A stretch of 64,000 nucleotides of DNA. Source: Berkiella sp963829835 (GTDB lineage: Bacteria > Pseudomonadota > Gammaproteobacteria > Berkiellales > Berkiellaceae). Each line of letters opens with the position of its first letter. Position 1 is the stretch's first letter. A model generated the notes under the pieces. That model was not told the DNA's origin. It searched no databases and worked only from the letters and a program-made list of their open reading frames with translations. Where the stretch lies: contig CAWHKC010000004.1 of assembly GCA_963829835.1 (NCBI GenBank), forward strand, positions 1,674,001-1,738,000, written 5' to 3'. Below are positions 18,033-27,283 of this stretch, in pieces. Made by a program: the position numbers and the translations under genes.

Positions 18033-20288
18033 CTATTCTGACTTACCATTTGCTCCTGAACCGTGAAGCAAAAGAGCTTTTTCCAGTTTCAGAGTGCTAT
18101 TGCGTATAAAAATACTCCCTAAATATTCTGATAGAATGTTCTGACTATCCTTATCTGGTAATACTCGGTTTAAGTAATCTTCAAACATTGGAGCTTTAGC
18201 GCTGGGATCATAATCAAATGGAAGTTGATAGGTTATAAAGTCATTGCGGTTAAATGGTCTTAAACGCGTATTTTCAGGTGCTATTTCAAACGTTCCATTT
18301 TTAAGATTCACTAAAACAATATCTTTGAGTGGATCTAACTTTTCCAATTTTCCGATAGGCGTTTGCACATGATTAATGAGTTGCTCTAAAAGAGCATGTA
18401 GCCCTAAAATGGGTGCTTGCTCATTGCTTTGACTGGTTTCGCCCTTATAATTCTCAAAATATTGTCGAGCTAAGTTTTTACGTTGGTCCCCATTGGATTG
18501 TTTAGATAAATAACTATAAATATCCACGCCATCCAGGAGTTCATAAATATTGCTTAAAGCTTCGTCCCCTAGGCTGTCTAATTGCTGAACCAAGCGATCA
18601 TCCCTCTGAGCGCTAAAAAGCTGCTTTATTTGCTTTTCTGCCTGCTTAATTTCTTCTTTATGTTGTTGGTACCAACTTGAGATGAGATCCTGATGATGCT
18701 TCGATACCAGCCTGGCATTTTGAGGGTTCTCTGGGTTGATGGTATGAAAGACATGATCTTGGATTTTTTGTAACAAGAGGGCTGATTTATCCCCTAATCC
18801 AAGTTGATTAACCCATTCTTGTAATTGCTGCATCGTTGGTTGTATTTTCCCAGCAAGTAATTTGCTTATTTGTAGAGCGGACTCCTGCTTGGCGCCATTT
18901 GGTATATACCCTTTTAAAATGATTTCCCAACCCCTTAAATAGTCCTCTCTGATAACATGCCCACCCCAAGGTTGGGCAAGCGACGCAGCTTGCGACTTTT
19001 GAGCTCGACTACAGCGCTCAATTTTGTTCATCCATTTATGAATTGGGTTGGCATTTTGCTCAAATTGATGCAAAGCCATTTCATCACCAAAAGTAGCAAC
19101 GAAGTGCTTCAGTTTTTCTAACTGCTGGTGAGGTATTATTGGGGTAAGTTTTTGTTTTGAAGCAGACTTCTCCAGTAACTCGATATCATCGCCTACTCGC
19201 AAAGCGATATGATTTGATACTTGTTTCAATTGTGATTTTAATTGCTTTTGTTGAGCCTCAGTTTTTGCTTTCACCAACTCGACATTTTGACTAATAATTC
19301 CTCGACAAAAAAACCGTTCGCCAAAGTAAAAGCGGTTTAATTTAGCCCTATTATGGGTTAATTTTTCTGAATGAAGCTGAACTTGCTCAGTTAAATGCTG
19401 TATATCAAAATGAGGGATATCGATAATAACCTGACTAAGATGATTAGCAAAAAATTCTTGAGTAGTAACTAGAGAATCCAAAGATTGATAAATATCCTCT
19501 TTCTTCCAATGTGTAAAATAATTAACCACACTTTGTTTGAGGGAAAGAAGCAGCATACCTCCAAACACCCATACAGGAGCCAAGGCTAACGTATAAAATA
19601 ATACACTGTCTAGTAAACCAAAAGCAGCCGAGCCTAGCAAAGTTGATACCACTGGGTGAAGCGCTAAAATCAAATAATGATAGCCGATAAATGTAAGTGC
19701 TAAATAAGCGATATAACGAAGGCTCCATAACTTCAATAAAAACGTCAGTATTCCTAAATCAGAAAAAATGTCTTTCATCGCTTGGAACGTTTTCTTGGCC
19801 GTTTTGGTAACAAATGAAGGGGTAATTTTTTTTAGCCGAGACGACAAAAAGGATCCATCAATACTATCGGGAGTTAGCTCCTGTAAGGTACTTTTATTAA
19901 ATTTTTTGATTTCCTTGAGATCCTTTTTAATTTCAGCGGCTGTTTTAAATGCAGCATGACCCTGCTTTGGAATGGGTGACAAGACAATTTTATGTAAATT
20001 ATCTTTATCAAGACTTGATCCTTCTAAGTAATCATAGATAGCTACTCTTCTATCATCATTTAAAGTCTCAGAATACGGTGTTTTGATATCTAAGGGTGAC
20101 TTAAGTATTTCTAATTTGTTAACTTTAGAGCATAAGGCGCTAACAATATCATCAACATTTCGTGGAACATCTAAAAGGGAATGGGCCTGACAACGCCAAT
20201 ACAATCCCTCATGAATAATTACTTTTAAGCGTGTCAAACGCTCCTGATTCTGTTTTATTTTTGTAATATTTGAATGGCACCGGCGCAT
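18033..20288 (-). CDS. Membrane/coiled-coil protein ending in a truncated P4-type primase-helicase
   Basis: A 751-residue chimera. The N-terminal part is polar. A cluster of hydrophobic segments follows around residues 190-260 (including SLRYIAYLALTFIGYHYLI and VLFYTLALAPVWVFGGMLLL), then several hundred residues of Gln/Lys-rich helix likely to form coiled coil. The last 95 or so residues change character: DIVLVNLKNGTFEI, RLRPFNRNDFITYQLPFDYD and ALLLHGSGANGKSE match the region before and including the Walker A motif of phage/plasmid P4-family primase-helicases (D5_N region). The protein stops one residue after GKS, so no working helicase can be made. It starts 3 nt after the stop of the upstream gene. 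The primase part is a remnant joined by recombination; whether the fusion protein is used is unknown. Confidence 0.75.
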   Translation of the reverse strand: MRRCHSNITKIKQNQERLTRLKVIIHEGLYWRCQAHSLLDVPRNVDDIVSALCSKVNKLEILKSPLDIKTPYSETLNDDRRVAIYDYLEGSSLDKDNLHKIVLSPIPKQGHAAFKTAAEIKKDLKEIKKFNKSTLQELTPDSIDGSFLSSRLKKITPSFVTKTAKKTFQAMKDIFSDLGILTFLLKLWSLRYIAYLALTFIGYHYLILALHPVVSTLLGSAAFGLLDSVLFYTLALAPVWVFGGMLLLSLKQSVVNYFTHWKKEDIYQSLDSLVTTQEFFANHLSQVIIDIPHFDIQHLTEQVQLHSEKLTHNRAKLNRFYFGERFFCRGIISQNVELVKAKTEAQQKQLKSQLKQVSNHIALRVGDDIELLEKSASKQKLTPIIPHQQLEKLKHFVATFGDEMALHQFEQNANPIHKWMNKIERCSRAQKSQAASLAQPWGGHVIREDYLRGWEIILKGYIPNGAKQESALQISKLLAGKIQPTMQQLQEWVNQLGLGDKSALLLQKIQDHVFHTINPENPQNARLVSKHHQDLISSWYQQHKEEIKQAEKQIKQLFSAQRDDRLVQQLDSLGDEALSNIYELLDGVDIYSYLSKQSNGDQRKNLARQYFENYKGETSQSNEQAPILGLHALLEQLINHVQTPIGKLEKLDPLKDIVLVNLKNGTFEIAPENTRLRPFNRNDFITYQLPFDYDPSAKAPMFEDYLNRVLPDKDSQNILSEYLGSIFIRNSTLKLEKALLLHGSGANGKSE

Positions 20289-20290
20289 AC

Positions 20291-22009
20291 TTAGTGTTTA
20301 GCACTTCGCAAAGGTTCACGTTTTGCCGGCGCAGATTCATACCCCACAATTTTTGGTCTTTTTGCTTCTTCCATTGCATCGATTTTAATTTTCAAGTAGT
20401 CATGTACTTTTGCTGCAATTTTAGGATCAGTATTTTTTAAATTAAATTCTGTACCAGGTTTAGCCATGGCAAGCGCAATATCGCAATTTTGCTTGATTTT
20501 ATCATCAGTGATGGGTTCATCGGCTGAATAGGTTACTCCTCCTTGAGGACTAGGTTTAATATTGACATTATTTGCAGGATTAGCCATGTGCAAGGTTAAT
20601 CCACCATCAGCTGTATCTACTGTAGGGTGCTTAACGCCTAACTTATTGCAATTTTCAGGGTCGCTAAAATGTTTTTTAATTTGAGCAATACTAACATTCG
20701 GATCGGAAACCACAGGATCCTTTGCTTTTGCATGTTCCCTATGAAGTGGTTGCGCGGACGTGAAGACTGGGGAGCTTGCAATGAGGATATCTTCAGAAGG
20801 TACTGGCGCTTTTTGCTTACCCCCCGAAGCTTTAGCCTCTTTTAGAGTTTCTGCTTGTTGAATCAAGTGTTTAAATTCCTGTTTTGTTATAAGCTCTTGA
20901 ATTTTATCTGGTGTTAGAACAATATTAGGTTTTGGTGGTTTTTCCGTATACTCTAACATTTTTAATAAGTTATCTTTTAAATTTGAAGGAAGTTTATTTA
21001 ATTCGATTTTGAGAAGTTTATCTGTATATGAGTGTGTTTTACCTAGTAATTGTTGATTTGTTGAAGCTTCCAAATCCTTACCATTTATCAATGTTGTTGC
21101 ACCTGGACTTAACGTATCGATGATCTTCTTTACAAGATCTAAATTCTCATTAGTAGGAGGGGTAGTAGTTTTTGGTTTTTGTGTAGGAGAAGGTAATTTA
21201 AGGATTCTAGCGAAATTCTCGTATAAAGGACTATCTTTATTCGAAAGAGCATCAAGCACTTTTTCACCAATTAATAGTTTGTTATTGTCTTTAAAAAAAA
21301 TATAATCTGGTTCAGAGAACGGAATATCTTTAAAGTGATGAGATTGTAATAATTTTATTAGTTCTTCCCCTTGAGTTTTCTCCAAACCTATATTTATAAC
21401 ATGTAAAACAGTCGTTTCTCCTTTAGTGGGTATGATATGAAATTGATCGAAAGATGCTTTCTTAGGATCGAGCTGATTAATTGTTTTTAGCTGTTCGTTG
21501 TGTTTGACTGCAAATGCTGATGCTCCTTCACTACGTTTCTTCTCGAATTGTGCTTTCTTTTCTTCTTCTGCTGCTGCTTCTTGTCTCATTTTTGCTTTTC
21601 CAATACTATCAAGTAAACTATTTGTTTCAGTAGTGGTTAACGGTGCACCCGCTGAACGTTCGGCAGGACCCCCTGAAGCTTTTTTGGCATCAGAAGACGA
21701 CGGTGCACCCGCTGCTGCTCCTTCATTAGGCTTCTTTTCTTTTGCGTCTTTCTGTTCTGTTTTAATAGCTTTTATTACATTTTCTAGTAGTGTTCCTTCA
21801 ACAATCATCGTGAGATCTACATCTTTATCTCCCCTTGCTAGTTTTTTAATTAATTCAATTTGTTTATTTATTTCCACCTCCGATCCTTCCAAATTCAATA
21901 TTGTCTTACCTTTATACTTTTCTAATACATTTATAATCTCGTGTATTTTTTTTGCATTTTTAATACCTCGACTATATTCTACTAGTTCATCATGGGTTAA
22001 AAGGGTCAT
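20291..22009 (-). CDS. Unknown 572-residue low-complexity protein, effector-like
   Basis: I do not recognise this protein. It is soluble and Lys/Glu/Pro-rich, with no signal peptide. Ala/Gly/Pro-rich linkers occur around residues 95-125 (two related copies of a GAPxSS/GPAERSAGAP motif). In the C-terminal half a segment reads HPTVDTADGGLTLHMANPAN, followed by THE-like short repeats and a Lys/Arg-rich tail. It has a good start (TGGGAG 6 nt before ATG 22009) and is followed after 2 nt by the primase-fused gene, so the two are probably one operon. The length, linkers and polar tail resemble translocated proteins of Legionellales, which is inference only. Confidence 0.75.
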   Translation of the reverse strand: MTLLTHDELVEYSRGIKNAKKIHEIINVLEKYKGKTILNLEGSEVEINKQIELIKKLARGDKDVDLTMIVEGTLLENVIKAIKTEQKDAKEKKPNEGAAAGAPSSSDAKKASGGPAERSAGAPLTTTETNSLLDSIGKAKMRQEAAAEEEKKAQFEKKRSEGASAFAVKHNEQLKTINQLDPKKASFDQFHIIPTKGETTVLHVINIGLEKTQGEELIKLLQSHHFKDIPFSEPDYIFFKDNNKLLIGEKVLDALSNKDSPLYENFARILKLPSPTQKPKTTTPPTNENLDLVKKIIDTLSPGATTLINGKDLEASTNQQLLGKTHSYTDKLLKIELNKLPSNLKDNLLKMLEYTEKPPKPNIVLTPDKIQELITKQEFKHLIQQAETLKEAKASGGKQKAPVPSEDILIASSPVFTSAQPLHREHAKAKDPVVSDPNVSIAQIKKHFSDPENCNKLGVKHPTVDTADGGLTLHMANPANNVNIKPSPQGGVTYSADEPITDDKIKQNCDIALAMAKPGTEFNLKNTDPKIAAKVHDYLKIKIDAMEEAKRPKIVGYESAPAKREPLRSAKH

Positions 22010-22334
22010 ATAAAACTCCCAGGTTTCGCAGTACTTGTACCAGCCTCATCTGAATCATTATAGGCAGGCTGAAAGACAAAATATGCATACAAAACCCTTC
22101 CCAACGGTTGTAAACATATTCATTTTTACTTTAATGTTTAGATTTTCGAATAAGAGAAAAAGTTCCATAAAAGTGTGGGAAACCTCCGACAAGAACGAGC
22201 ATATTCACCCATCTGACCTAAAGAAGTGTATCTGCACAGCTATAGCGATTGGATCACATCCTGAATAGCTTTTGGATCCTACTAAAGACTTTAAGACAGC
22301 CTTATCATTTGCATCAGCAGTATGAGGTGTTTAG
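22010..22334. other. Intergenic stretch upstream of the first IS66 transposase
   Basis: About 325 nt with no convincing gene. A short plus-strand frame (22035-22268) has no ribosome site and no recognisable product. The stretch should contain the left end of the first IS66-like element and the promoters for both flanking genes, which are divergent. I could not identify a clear terminal repeat. Confidence 0.35.
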
Positions 22335-23972
22335 ATGTTGCCCCAAAAAGTTGATCTAACCTATGATCAGGTACAAGCTTTAAAGTCTAGTATTAATGAG
22401 TCAAATCTTAGTAATGAAGATAAAGCGTTGATAAACGGGCTCATCGATTTTAATGGTTGGTTACAGCAGCAACTACTCGAAAGAAAAATCAGCATCAATC
22501 GTTTGAAAATGATTATCTTTGGTGAACCTCATAGCAAAATCAAACACAACATAAGCAAATACAATCCAAATGGCACCAAAACGAAAAGTAAAGCTGATTC
22601 CTCTCATGATGAAAATGGTGGCATCAATGCAGATCAAGATATAGCATCAAGCAAAACCAATAATGGCAGGTTAAGCCATCAACAATATCTCAATAACGAA
22701 AAAGTGACCATAAAGCACTCACAATTTCAAGCAGGTGATCTTTGCCCTACAGCGTGTGGGGGAAGACTTTGGAATGCGGCACCAGGGACAGTTATCAAGA
22801 TCTCAGGCCAAGGCTTTGCTAAAGCAACGCATTATACTATAGAGAAACTTAGATGTAGCCTGTGTGGTCATTATTTATCGGCAAAACTGCCACTATCAGT
22901 CAGTGAAGATAAATATGATTATGCCTTTAAAGCACAGCTTTGTTTAATGAAATATTTTATGGGAATGCCTTTTTATCGCATCGAAGCCTATCAAAAATTG
23001 CTTGGTATTCCATTGCCCGATTCCACACAATGGGACTTAATTGAACAAGTTGCAAATGATATCTATCCAATATTCTACACCCTTGAATATTTAGCGGCTC
23101 AAGGGCGCCTTGTTCATGCTGATGATACAAATGTTAAGATTTTAGATAACATTAGTGCAAACAAACATATTAATAATCCCAAAACAAGAAAAGGCACCTT
23201 TACTACAGGCATCCTCTCATATTATCAAGACCACATCATTCACCTGAACTACAGTAGCTCAAAGCATGCAGGTGAGAACATGACAAGATTGCTTAATCTG
23301 CGTCATAAGCACCTGTCACCAATCAACTACATGTGTGATGCGCTTAGTCGAAACATGCCTAAAGAACATGTTGTAATCTTAATAAACTGCATCGCTCACG
23401 CAAGACGTAAATTTGTAGAAATTGAACCATTTTTCCCTGAACAGTGTTCGCATGTGATTGAACAGTTAGCGATTATCTATCATCATGATGCCTACACCAA
23501 GGATAGTAAAATGTATGATGTTGAACGTTTAACATATCACCAAACTCATAGCGGGCCTGTGATGAGCAGGCTCAAAAGCTGGCTTAAAAATCAACTTGAA
23601 GACAATCTTGTGGAAGAGAACAATTCACTGGGTAAAGCCATACTGTATATGTTAAAGCACTGGGGCCCCTTAACCCAATTCCTTAAAACTGAAGGGGCGC
23701 CGTTAGATAACAATATATTAGAAGCATCGTTGAAAGTTCCTATCCGGATAAGGAAAAGTGCCATGTTCTATAAAACAGAACATGGCGCTTTTATAGGAAG
23801 CATGATGGTATCCATTATCCAAACTTGCCAAGCGAATGAAGTCAACCCAGTTGATTACCTCATAGCTTTGCAAGCTAATAAAAGTCAAATTTTTAAAGAG
23901 CCATCTAAATGGTTACCATGGACTTATGCTAACCAAATATCACCTCAAGCAGTCGCTTGTACAACAGCTTGA
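22335..23972 (+). CDS. tnpC: IS66-family transposase TnpC
   Basis: A 545-residue DDE transposase of IS66 type. The N-terminal helical LxxLI-LLER segment is followed by a zinc-finger-like CPTACGG...CSLCGHYL, then the catalytic core: VHADDTNVKIL (first Asp), YMCDALSRN (second Asp), HARRKFVEIEPFFPEQ typical of the family, and APLDNNILEASLKVPIR with the final Glu. The C-terminus has KWLPWTY, like the usual IS66 LLPWN ending, then a short tail encoded inside the tnpB overlap. It looks complete. Its last 28 nt overlap the convergent tnpB, which is not the standard arrangement. Confidence 0.9.
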   Translation: MLPQKVDLTYDQVQALKSSINESNLSNEDKALINGLIDFNGWLQQQLLERKISINRLKMIIFGEPHSKIKHNISKYNPNGTKTKSKADSSHDENGGINADQDIASSKTNNGRLSHQQYLNNEKVTIKHSQFQAGDLCPTACGGRLWNAAPGTVIKISGQGFAKATHYTIEKLRCSLCGHYLSAKLPLSVSEDKYDYAFKAQLCLMKYFMGMPFYRIEAYQKLLGIPLPDSTQWDLIEQVANDIYPIFYTLEYLAAQGRLVHADDTNVKILDNISANKHINNPKTRKGTFTTGILSYYQDHIIHLNYSSSKHAGENMTRLLNLRHKHLSPINYMCDALSRNMPKEHVVILINCIAHARRKFVEIEPFFPEQCSHVIEQLAIIYHHDAYTKDSKMYDVERLTYHQTHSGPVMSRLKSWLKNQLEDNLVEENNSLGKAILYMLKHWGPLTQFLKTEGAPLDNNILEASLKVPIRIRKSAMFYKTEHGAFIGSMMVSIIQTCQANEVNPVDYLIALQANKSQIFKEPSKWLPWTYANQISPQAVACTTA

Positions 23973-24334
23973 TGAACATGATCTTGATTAATGTAGCGCC
24001 ATGGTGTTGGTGCATGCATAAATCTTGGATCACCCTGAATCAGTAAGATCTGAAGCGCTTCAGCGCGTACTTTAAGTGTTTCGCCTTTATCAGCTGGCCA
24101 CCAGCTGAGTTTGCCTTTGCTAAAACGCTTCATGATGAGCCAAAAACCATTACCATCAAAAACTAAAACTTTAACAGCAGTCCGTTTACGATTTGTGAAC
24201 GCAAACACAGTGCCAGAAAAGGGATCCTCATCAAGCTTTGCCTTGCAGATTGCTGCAAGAGAATCAATCCCTTTCCTAAAATCAGCAGGCTCCAAAGCTA
24301 GAAGAATACGTTGTCCAGCTGTTAATTGAAGCAT
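23945..24334 (-). CDS. tnpB: IS66 Orf2-like protein TnpB
   Basis: A 129-residue IS66 accessory protein. ILLALEPADFRKGIDSLAAI, FAFTNRKRTAVKVLVFDGNGFWL, KRFSKGKLSWW and LLIQGDP-PTPWRYI follow the TnpB family from end to end. The true start is ATG 24334, overlapping the TGA of the upstream tnpA remnant (ATGA), as in intact IS66 elements. The last 14 residues extend past the usual WR-I ending and lie in the overlap with tnpC of the other strand. Its function in transposition is needed but not biochemically defined. Confidence 0.9.
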   Translation of the reverse strand: MLQLTAGQRILLALEPADFRKGIDSLAAICKAKLDEDPFSGTVFAFTNRKRTAVKVLVFDGNGFWLIMKRFSKGKLSWWPADKGETLKVRAEALQILLIQGDPRFMHAPTPWRYINQDHVHQAVVQATA

Positions 24335-24525
24335 CAAAGACTCCTTACAAAAGATGAAATGAGGCTCATGATGACAGGATCACTGAGGTGTTTAATAATA
24401 ACAAGAGTACCATCAGGTCTTTTGATCTCAATAGATGCGCCTAGCCTAATATCTGCTTGCTGATGTTTGATTGGTAAGCGCTCATTTCTTCCCCCATTGA
24501 TAACTACACCGATCTTTGCCCACTT
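24334..24525 (-). pseudogene. tnpA: tnpA remnant of IS66 (C-terminal part only)
   Basis: An open stretch ending with SIEIKRPDGTLVIIKHLSDP and a hydrophobic ISSFVRSL tail, which is the C-terminal half of IS66 TnpA (consensus I-x-LPDG-x-x-I, then a P-x-L-L-x-x-L tail). A stop (TAA, read from 24526-24528) closes the frame upstream and no start codon is available, so about the first half of the gene is missing. The stop overlaps the tnpB start. The break lies next to the GC-rich sequence that precedes the second IS66. Confidence 0.7.
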
Positions 24526-24592
24526 TTAAGGGGGCCGGCGTTGACGTAGCGCAGCGGAGTTAATGACGGGGGGATGTTATCAGGAGTAAATC

Positions 24593-26176
24593 TTACGAAA
24601 TGCTCAGCAGACCCTGATCAATATTGAATGGCAGCAATGCTTCCACGTCACTTTCGCTGGTAGCATAAGGAAGCTTAGTTAAAATGGAGCGCAAATAACT
24701 GTACGGCTCAAGTTTATGATGTTTCGCTGTTTCAATGATTGAATAGATAATCTCCGCCGCTCTCGCACCAGCAACGCTATCACAAAATAACCAATTCTTC
24801 CTGCCCATGACAAAGGGTTTAATTTTTCGTTCAGACAACCCGTTATCCATCTCAAGTCGGCCATCATTAATATATTGTGTTAATTTATCCCATTGATTTA
24901 AAGCATAACCGAAAGCATCTCCTAATGGACTTTTGGGACGTATGTGCAAACTGTTGTCATCTAGCCATTGCTTAAATTCAATTAATAATGGCTTGGAATG
25001 CTGTTGGCGATATTGATAAACCTCTTCAGGCGCGGCACCTTTAAGCTTTAATTCCTCTTCAATACGGTACAGTTTTGCTATTTTCTTAACGGCTTTATGC
25101 GCCAAACCTTCGGTTTTAATCGATTTGGAAACGTCATAGAATTTACGGCGACAATGCATCCAGCAGGCAAGCAAAGTAATACCTGGTATTACCCTAGCAT
25201 AGGTGTCATAAGCCGAATGTCCATCAGAATGCAGCCAACCTTTGAAGTCTTCAAGCAATTGTACAACCACACCATGACCCCGACTCTGATCATAGTGATA
25301 AATAATGCTGCGTTTATCGGGTGGACCACCAATAAAGCACCACATGTAAGATTTTGCTTCCGCAGCTCTATCAGGCTCTTTTAACACCTGCACCGGTGTT
25401 TCATCGGCATAGGCAATATCATAGGTCGTGAGTGTATGCTGCATCAGCTTATATAAAGGCAATAGTAATTCACTAATTTTTATCATCCAATGTGACAATG
25501 TGTTGCGAGCAATGTCCACACCCATACGCTGTAGAATGCTTTCTTGACGATATAACGGCAAATGATCGCAGAACTTCGATACCGCAATGTGTGCCAACAA
25601 CCCAGGGCTAGCAATGCTTTTTGGAATGGGGTGTTTTGGGCCTTTGGCTGTCGTGATCGTTGTTTCGCAAGCTTTGCACGCATACTTGTATCGCACATGT
25701 TGGATCACTTGCGCTTTAGCGGGGATAAAATCCAGTTGCTCTGTGATTTCATCACCGATTTTGGTTAAAGCGCATCCACATGAACAAACTTTATCTGCGT
25801 CAGATAAATCATGGATTTGCTGCACGCGAGGTAAATCTTGCGAGATAGGTTTCCTGCCAGACTTCTTACGTTGGTGGGCTGCAATGGTGATTTCACTATC
25901 GACTTGAGCAATCTCTACAAGATTATCAGGCGTAGCAATTTCATCAAATAAAGTGCATTGATTGGGGTTGTCTTTTTCAGATTTTCGACCAAATCGGTGA
26001 CGAAGTGCATTGTTTAATTGATAACGTAAAGATTCAATGACTTGATGGGATTCATGTAGAGCTATTTTATGCGCATTAATTTCCCCATGTAACTGCCGAA
26101 CGATTTCGGCTAGTTCTTCTGGGGTTTTACTGTGTAGATTCTCTAATGCACTCATGCGCGCATTATAGCAAATCAT
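24593..26176 (-). CDS. tnpC: IS66-family transposase TnpC
   Basis: A 527-residue DDE transposase. The N-terminal coiled coil includes ALRHRFGRKSEK, the IS66 signature. A zinc-binding CSCGCALTKIG...YACKACETTI follows, then the core with YADETPVQVLKEPDRA (first Asp), WLHSDGHSAYDTY (second Asp), CWMHCRRKFYDV and RLEMDNGLSERKIKPFVMGRKNW (last Glu). The C-terminal PYSYLRSILTKLPYATS is typical. It appears complete and likely active. ATG 26176 lies 1 nt after the tnpB stop; ATG 26155 (MSALENL) matches the usual family start as well. It is clearly different in sequence from the plus-strand TnpC at 22335. Confidence 0.93.
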   Translation of the reverse strand: MICYNARMSALENLHSKTPEELAEIVRQLHGEINAHKIALHESHQVIESLRYQLNNALRHRFGRKSEKDNPNQCTLFDEIATPDNLVEIAQVDSEITIAAHQRKKSGRKPISQDLPRVQQIHDLSDADKVCSCGCALTKIGDEITEQLDFIPAKAQVIQHVRYKYACKACETTITTAKGPKHPIPKSIASPGLLAHIAVSKFCDHLPLYRQESILQRMGVDIARNTLSHWMIKISELLLPLYKLMQHTLTTYDIAYADETPVQVLKEPDRAAEAKSYMWCFIGGPPDKRSIIYHYDQSRGHGVVVQLLEDFKGWLHSDGHSAYDTYARVIPGITLLACWMHCRRKFYDVSKSIKTEGLAHKAVKKIAKLYRIEEELKLKGAAPEEVYQYRQQHSKPLLIEFKQWLDDNSLHIRPKSPLGDAFGYALNQWDKLTQYINDGRLEMDNGLSERKIKPFVMGRKNWLFCDSVAGARAAEIIYSIIETAKHHKLEPYSYLRSILTKLPYATSESDVEALLPFNIDQGLLSIS

Positions 26177-26177
26177 T

Positions 26178-26534
26178 TTAAAAATATTGAGTAATATTTA
26201 AGTCTGGATGGTGTTTTAGCCGATAAAAATCAAAGCCTCTCATTAATGCTTGAAAAAGATCGTTGTTAATTTCAATAGGGCTGTGGATATGCTGTGGAAA
26301 AGTGAACTTTTCTTTCTCCAATTTTTTATATAGCAAAAGGAAGCCATTATTATCCCAAAGAATGGCTTTAATCTTGTCTTTTGATTTACCATAAAATAGA
26401 AACATTTGTTTTGACTGTGGATCTTGCTTCAACGAATCAACGACAAGTAAAATCAAACCGTTGATTTGTTTGCGCATATCGATAGGCTGAGTACAAACCA
26501 TGATTTTAATATCATCTGAGATTGATATCATCAT
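26178..26534 (-). CDS. tnpB: IS66 Orf2-like protein TnpB
   Basis: A 118-residue TnpB. ISDDIKIMVCTQPIDMRKQI, MFLFYGKSKDKIKAILWDNN and GFLLLYKKLEKEKFTFP are the family landmarks. The start overlaps the tnpA stop (ATGA), indicating translational coupling. The length is normal. It belongs to the second, apparently intact IS66. Confidence 0.92.
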   Translation of the reverse strand: MMISISDDIKIMVCTQPIDMRKQINGLILLVVDSLKQDPQSKQMFLFYGKSKDKIKAILWDNNGFLLLYKKLEKEKFTFPQHIHSPIEINNDLFQALMRGFDFYRLKHHPDLNITQYF

Positions 26535-26872
26535 AGTCCTCCTAAGGATTTAACAATTGCGACTAAACTGTTCATCGGCAAGTTAGAAGGTAATACAAGT
26601 TTTGTTTGATTTGGAAAAATTAGTTCAATGTTGCGGTTATGCTTAGAAACGACTGTTTCTGGTTCTTTGATTACTGCCGGAAAGAATGAAATCTTTTTTG
26701 CGTTAGGCTTACCCTTCAAACCCTTTGTTCGCCACCAAGAAAAGCTAGCGAAGCTTATATTTTCTTGCTCACAATATTTCGTTTGCGTTAGACCACTGGA
26801 CAGCCAATTGTCGATATGCTTTTGCCAATATTCTCTTTTGATGCTTCGAGTGGTTTGTTGTGATTCAGACAT
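26531..26872 (-). CDS. tnpA: IS66 accessory protein TnpA
   Basis: A 113-residue TnpA with an N-terminal helix-turn-helix-like region (EYWQKHIDNWLSSGLTQTKY, CEQENISFASFSWWRTKG) and a C-terminal beta tail (NIELIFPNQTKLVLPSNLP) of the same design as the remnant at 24334-24525. It binds DNA in the family model. It is full length and overlaps tnpB. Confidence 0.9.
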   Translation of the reverse strand: MSESQQTTRSIKREYWQKHIDNWLSSGLTQTKYCEQENISFASFSWWRTKGLKGKPNAKKISFFPAVIKEPETVVSKHNRNIELIFPNQTKLVLPSNLPMNSLVAIVKSLGGL

Positions 26873-26902
26873 CAGGATGCTCCTTAATTGGTTAAGGCCG
26901 CA

Positions 26903-27205
26903 TTATGTCATCATCGGTTGGGGCATTTTAGGTGGGGGTAAATGATCGCTTACTTTGATTGAGGGCATAGCGACCTCATAAAAAGGTTTATCGCTTTTAA
27001 TCGCAAAGGGATCATGTTGCTTGCACTTATTCTTGAGCTGAGTATGGCTTAGGCGAAGAGCACGACAAATCTCAGACATGGAATGCTTATCTAGGAGCCC
27101 AAGTGCTTGTAACCAAATACGATTGGGTATACGACCAGACTTTTCCCTAGTTCCTCGCCAACGATCTAGTTCATTGCGTAGAGTTTCAAGTGTAGTGGGT
27201 GGCAT
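26903..27205 (-). CDS. IS66-associated HTH-like accessory protein
   Basis: A 100-residue protein. LRNELDRWRGTREKSGRIPN-RIWLQALGLL-KHSMSEICRALRLSH is a helix-turn-helix pattern seen in small proteins that often precede IS66 tnpA genes. ATG 27205 has GGAG 5 nt upstream; the ATG at 27220 has no such site. It lies 30 nt upstream of tnpA on the same strand, so it is treated as the first gene of this element. Confidence 0.72.
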   Translation of the reverse strand: MPPTTLETLRNELDRWRGTREKSGRIPNRIWLQALGLLDKHSMSEICRALRLSHTQLKNKCKQHDPFAIKSDKPFYEVAMPSIKVSDHLPPPKMPQPMMT

Positions 27206-27283
27206 ATTAACTCCATTCAAATAAATTATGGAGCAACAATAAATCAGGGTCTTAGTGGGGATCTAGACATGCTCATCGGAAGG

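Larger units (their letters stand above)
22335..24525. mobile_element. Broken IS66-family element: tnpC (+), tnpB (-), tnpA remnant (-)
   Basis: Contains an apparently full-length IS66 TnpC on the plus strand, meeting tail to tail with a TnpB on the minus strand that follows a truncated tnpA. In a normal IS66 all three lie on one strand in the order tnpA-tnpB-tnpC. Either tnpC was inverted, or a tnpC-only element (the ISBst12 kind) landed next to a tnpAB remnant. Ends are set here by the genes only; terminal repeats were not found. Confidence 0.7.
24530..27240 (-). mobile_element. IS66-family element with tnpA, tnpB, tnpC and accessory gene
   Basis: Four genes in a row on the minus strand: an HTH-like accessory protein, TnpA, TnpB and TnpC, tightly spaced or overlapping. 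The left outer region (24530-24592) is GC-rich and contains no gene. The terminal inverted repeats and the target duplication could not be fixed by eye, so the boundaries given are approximate. Confidence 0.75.

Noticed and set aside
22035..22268. Short plus-strand frame upstream of the first IS66 transposase
   Set aside because: No ribosome site, no recognisable domain, basic random-looking composition; treated as non-coding.
24586..27283. Candidate IS66 terminal repeats GTAAATCTTACGA and GTAACCTTCCGA
   Set aside because: The similarity is only partial, the flanking 8-bp sequences do not match as a target duplication, and both overlap stop codons; not good enough to set the element ends.
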